From Planctomycetaceae bacterium (GTDB taxonomy: Bacteria; Planctomycetota; Planctomycetia; Pirellulales; Thermoguttaceae): 8,402 bases of DNA. Every line of letters starts with the position of its first letter. The first letter of the stretch is position 1. The translations under genes were made by a program, and so were the position numbers. The notes under the pieces were generated by a model, which saw only the letters and a program-made list of their open reading frames with translations, made no database searches and was not told where the DNA came from. The stretch lies in contig WRCR01000151.1 in assembly GCA_009783865.1 (NCBI GenBank), positions 1-8,402 of the forward strand, in the 5' to 3' direction. Shown in pieces: positions 6,338-8,402 of this stretch.

Positions 6338-7447
6338 ATGGACATTATAGGCACCATTACCGGTATTCCTTATAAACCGCTGCTCTGCAAACCACTTAAA
6401 GAAATTAACTTTGCTGATTTCGATGTAAATGCCGCTCCGTCTGCCTGTCTTGTCAAAGATGGACGTTTTCAGTTTGCCATATCAAAATGGGTATCGCCGA
6501 AACGTACCCGCCCTTACCCTTTTGAACGGATCTATGATACCCTGAACATTGCCGCCAAAATTACCATTATTCCAATTGTCAAAGATGAAGGAATTGACGG
6601 AGACCGTGATTATATCCAATGGGACACCGTCTCGTTGATGTCGTTATTGAACGTTTTTGTTATCTGCGCTTATTATGATTCGGCGGTAGTTAATTCCCGC
6701 AATACGGATAAGAAAAAAATTACGAAACAGCGTTTTGACAATTCTTACATTGTCGGCAAAATCGAAGAAATTAAGAAGTATCACAGTTCGGCATTACATT
6801 GGAACTTGAACGAACTACAAAACATTCATTCCGTTATTAGTAAAGTAAAGTCCGCTTATAAAAAAATTGAAAAACAAACATGTATACCATTGCATAATGC
6901 CGAAGGAATTGATGTTTTTGCTCAACAGATAGGACAAGACGTTTCTACATTTATGCAGTTTTCACGCGGTAAATCCGAAAAAGCACAAGCACGGGAAATA
7001 GTCACCGTTCAGCCGAAAGAACATCTTCAAACGCAAACGAAAGCAAAAATTACGATAACAAATTATCTAGGCGGTCAGTATTTTCTAACAGCAGACGAAG
7101 CTTGTTATAAGGATGGTACCCTTACTCTAATTGAAAGCAAGCACACGAAAAGCGGATGGATTCCAAGCGTTGGCGATATTAAGGATGGATTGTTGAAAAT
7201 GATACTATTTAGCAACTTGACCAATGTCAAAATCAATGGATTACCGACACGTCTCTGCCCGATGGTACGCCTCACTTCGCCAAGAATAAAAAAATCTATC
7301 GCGGTATGCCGCAATCTTGACGAGGCAGAATTACATCAGTTTATACAAAATAGTGCAATACCGGCAAGGTATCAAAAGATAATTCGATTATTGTTTAATG
7401 AAGCACTTCAAAATAAATTTTCCTTAATAATTGAGGGTTCCCAATGA
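6338..7447 (+). CDS. Probable type II restriction endonuclease, family not assigned
   Basis: The product has 369 residues and no signal peptide or membrane segment. I infer a restriction endonuclease because the gene lies directly before, and overlaps by ATGA, a DNA adenine methyltransferase, and because the sequence holds a plausible PD-(D/E)XK site: Asp253/Glu254 in a turn, then the strand TLTLIESKH with Glu266-x-Lys268 (spacing 12). SVGDIKDGLLKM (277-288) follows as a candidate helix of the nuclease core. The N-terminal half has a second acidic cluster, DEGIDGDRDYIQWDT (83-97), after a basic PKRTRPYPFER (54-64); its role is unknown. AGGA lies 3 bases before the ATG, a short spacing. The coding sequence is A+T-rich compared with ligA and flhA. 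No recognition sequence can be deduced. The alternative is a non-restriction nuclease linked to the methyltransferase. Confidence 0.72.
   Translation: MDIIGTITGIPYKPLLCKPLKEINFADFDVNAAPSACLVKDGRFQFAISKWVSPKRTRPYPFERIYDTLNIAAKITIIPIVKDEGIDGDRDYIQWDTVSLMSLLNVFVICAYYDSAVVNSRNTDKKKITKQRFDNSYIVGKIEEIKKYHSSALHWNLNELQNIHSVISKVKSAYKKIEKQTCIPLHNAEGIDVFAQQIGQDVSTFMQFSRGKSEKAQAREIVTVQPKEHLQTQTKAKITITNYLGGQYFLTADEACYKDGTLTLIESKHTKSGWIPSVGDIKDGLLKMILFSNLTNVKINGLPTRLCPMVRLTSPRIKKSIAVCRNLDEAELHQFIQNSAIPARYQKIIRLLFNEALQNKFSLIIEGSQ
7433..7436 (+). promoter_or_regulatory. Ribosome binding site of the methyltransferase
   Basis: GAGG sits 7 bases upstream of the ATG at 7444, inside the last codons of the endonuclease gene. 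Good spacing supports this start and the ATGA-overlap arrangement. Confidence 0.6.
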
Positions 7448-8289
7448 TAAAAAGTCCCTTGCGTTATCCCGGAGGAAAAAGCCGGGCAGCGGAGTTAATC
7501 GCTTCGCTGTTTCCCGATTATGAAGAGTTTCGTGAACCGTTTTTGGGCGGAGGGTCGGTACTGCTCTATGCAAAGCAATTCGCACCGGATAAACAGTACT
7601 GGGGTAATGATATTTATCCAGAACTTTTCAAATTTTGGGAACAAGCGCAAAGCAACATCGAAGTTTTGTTACAGAAAATTTATGAATGGCGGAAAATTTA
7701 CACTGTCGGCAAAGAATTACATCGTTTTCTTAATCAAAACATTTCCCGGTTTAACGATTTGGAAAAGGCGGCGGCATTTTTTGTTTATAACCGCATTACT
7801 TTTTCAGGAACGAGTTTGAGCGGCGGCTTCAGCGAAGGAGCGTTTTCGCTGCGGTTCACAGAGAGCAGTATTCAGCGGTTGATTCCCTTTTCGCAAGTTA
7901 TTCAAGACATTAAATTGACAAATGATGATTACGTAAAAGCGGTAGAACATGACGGAGACAACGTTTTTTTGTTTCTTGACCCGCCGTATTATTCTGCAAC
8001 GAAATCGGCATTGTACGGAAAAAACGGACACTTGCATAAAGCATTTGATCATAACAAATTTGCAGAGGTCATGAAACGCTGCCGTCATAAATGGTTAATC
8101 ACTTATGATGACAGCCGCTATGTGCGCAATTTATTTTCATTTGCCAACATTATTCCTTGGAATTTGACGTATGGAATGAGAAATGTTACGAAACATTCTG
8201 ACCAGAACGGCAAGGAAATATTCGTGTCGAACTATTTGGAATCACTGCCGGGACAGCAGCAAATGGAATTTTGTCGGAGTATCGGCTAA
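7444..8289 (+). CDS. DNA N6-adenine methyltransferase, Dam/D12 class
   Basis: It transfers a methyl group from S-adenosylmethionine to adenine N6 in a specific DNA site, presumably protecting the host from the adjoining endonuclease. The 281 residues show the D12-class (alpha) order: motif X RYPGGKSR (7-14), the AdoMet-binding motif I EPFLGGGSV (31-39), an acidic NDIYPEL (55-61), a target-recognition region in about 60-170, and catalytic motif IV DPPYY (179-183). NVFLFL before motif IV is the expected strand. All key residues look intact, so the enzyme is probably active. Its start codon overlaps the endonuclease stop in ATGA. Its TAA overlaps the convergent kdsA stop, and its last codons lie in a 17-bp inverted repeat. 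It is clearly a modification enzyme; specificity cannot be read from the sequence, so it should not be called dam. Confidence 0.94.
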   Translation: MIKSPLRYPGGKSRAAELIASLFPDYEEFREPFLGGGSVLLYAKQFAPDKQYWGNDIYPELFKFWEQAQSNIEVLLQKIYEWRKIYTVGKELHRFLNQNISRFNDLEKAAAFFVYNRITFSGTSLSGGFSEGAFSLRFTESSIQRLIPFSQVIQDIKLTNDDYVKAVEHDGDNVFLFLDPPYYSATKSALYGKNGHLHKAFDHNKFAEVMKRCRHKWLITYDDSRYVRNLFSFANIIPWNLTYGMRNVTKHSDQNGKEIFVSNYLESLPGQQQMEFCRSIG

Positions 8290-8291
8290 AT
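8275..8291 (-). repeat. Right copy of the 17-bp inverted repeat
   Basis: The minus strand here reads ATTTAGCCGATACTCCG, identical to 6183-6199 on the plus strand. It contains the last Ile codon and TAG stop of kdsA on the minus strand, and on the plus strand the final codons (Arg-Ser-Ile-Gly) and TAA of the methyltransferase. Confidence 0.85.
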
Positions 8292-8402
8292 GTTGTTTAC
8301 CGCCGCTTCACGGATTTTAATAATCCGTTTCAAAAATCCTTCGAGGTTGTCAAGCAGTATCATGTTGGGACCATCACTCGGCGATTTTTCCGGTTCAGGA
8401 TG
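8286..8402 (-). CDS. kdsA: 3-deoxy-D-manno-octulosonate 8-phosphate synthase KdsA, C-terminal end only
   Basis: KdsA condenses phosphoenolpyruvate with arabinose 5-phosphate to Kdo-8-phosphate, the precursor of the Kdo sugar in lipopolysaccharide; it acts in the cytoplasm. Only the last 38 codons are present, entering from the right edge and ending in TAG (8288-8286). The stretch HPEPEKSPSDGPNMILLDNL resembles the KdsA C-terminal region, where a His-x-x-Pro and SDGPNM-type motif precede the final helix; here that helix is EGFLKRIIKIREAA. The related DAHP synthases are an alternative, but the SDGPNM wording favours KdsA. The stop codon overlaps that of the convergent methyltransferase. If right, the cell makes Kdo, consistent with an outer membrane. 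Confidence 0.8.
   Translation of the reverse strand, partial: HPEPEKSPSDGPNMILLDNLEGFLKRIIKIREAAVNNI
8310..8328 (+). terminator. Weak hairpin beyond the methyltransferase, inside kdsA
   Basis: ACGGATT (8310-8316) pairs perfectly with AATCCGT (8322-8328) around a 5-base loop, 21 bases past the methyltransferase TAA, and is followed by only two more T's. It lies in kdsA coding sequence. It might end the restriction-modification transcript, but the stem is short and the T-run poor. Confidence 0.22.

Overview
The window is a stretch of bacterial chromosome carrying six protein genes (two cut by the window edges) plus a short edge fragment of KdsA biology: dnaB, smpB, ligA and flhA on the minus strand, a plus-strand restriction-modification pair, and the 3' end of kdsA on the minus strand. 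KdsA (lipopolysaccharide core synthesis) and FlhA (flagellar export) point to a flagellated, Gram-negative-type bacterium. The wording of FlhA and DnaB reminds me of Planctomycetes/PVC bacteria, and several genes lack a clear Shine-Dalgarno sequence, which would fit. This placement is an impression from memory, not a phylogenetic result.

Layout. 1-1179 (minus): replicative helicase DnaB, C-terminus missing. 1184-1675 (minus): SmpB, four bases ahead of dnaB and probably in its operon. 1676-1893: a 218-base gap with a perfect 10-bp inverted repeat and weak promoter candidates for smpB. 1894-4005 (minus): NAD-dependent DNA ligase LigA, with a heptamer-repeat insertion and several changed active-site positions. 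4031-6124 (minus): FlhA, 25 bases ahead of ligA. 6125-6337: divergent 213-base gap. 6338-7447 (plus): probable type II restriction endonuclease, not assigned to a known specificity. 7444-8289 (plus): D12-class N6-adenine DNA methyltransferase, overlapping the endonuclease by ATGA. 8286-8402 (minus): the last 38 codons of kdsA.

How the genes work together. The minus-strand genes are housekeeping (replication, ribosome rescue, ligation) plus one flagellar gene. The endonuclease/methyltransferase pair is a compact module on the opposite strand, visibly richer in A+T (for example 6841-6900 has 16 G+C of 60, against 37 of 60 at 4981-5040), which suggests acquisition by transfer. The module is bracketed by a perfect 17-bp inverted repeat (6183-6199 and 8275-8291). 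The right copy contains the methyltransferase's last codons and the kdsA stop codon. Inversion between the copies would leave every reading frame intact but would change what lies upstream of flhA. This repeat, the unassigned endonuclease and the unusual LigA are the three points most worth following.
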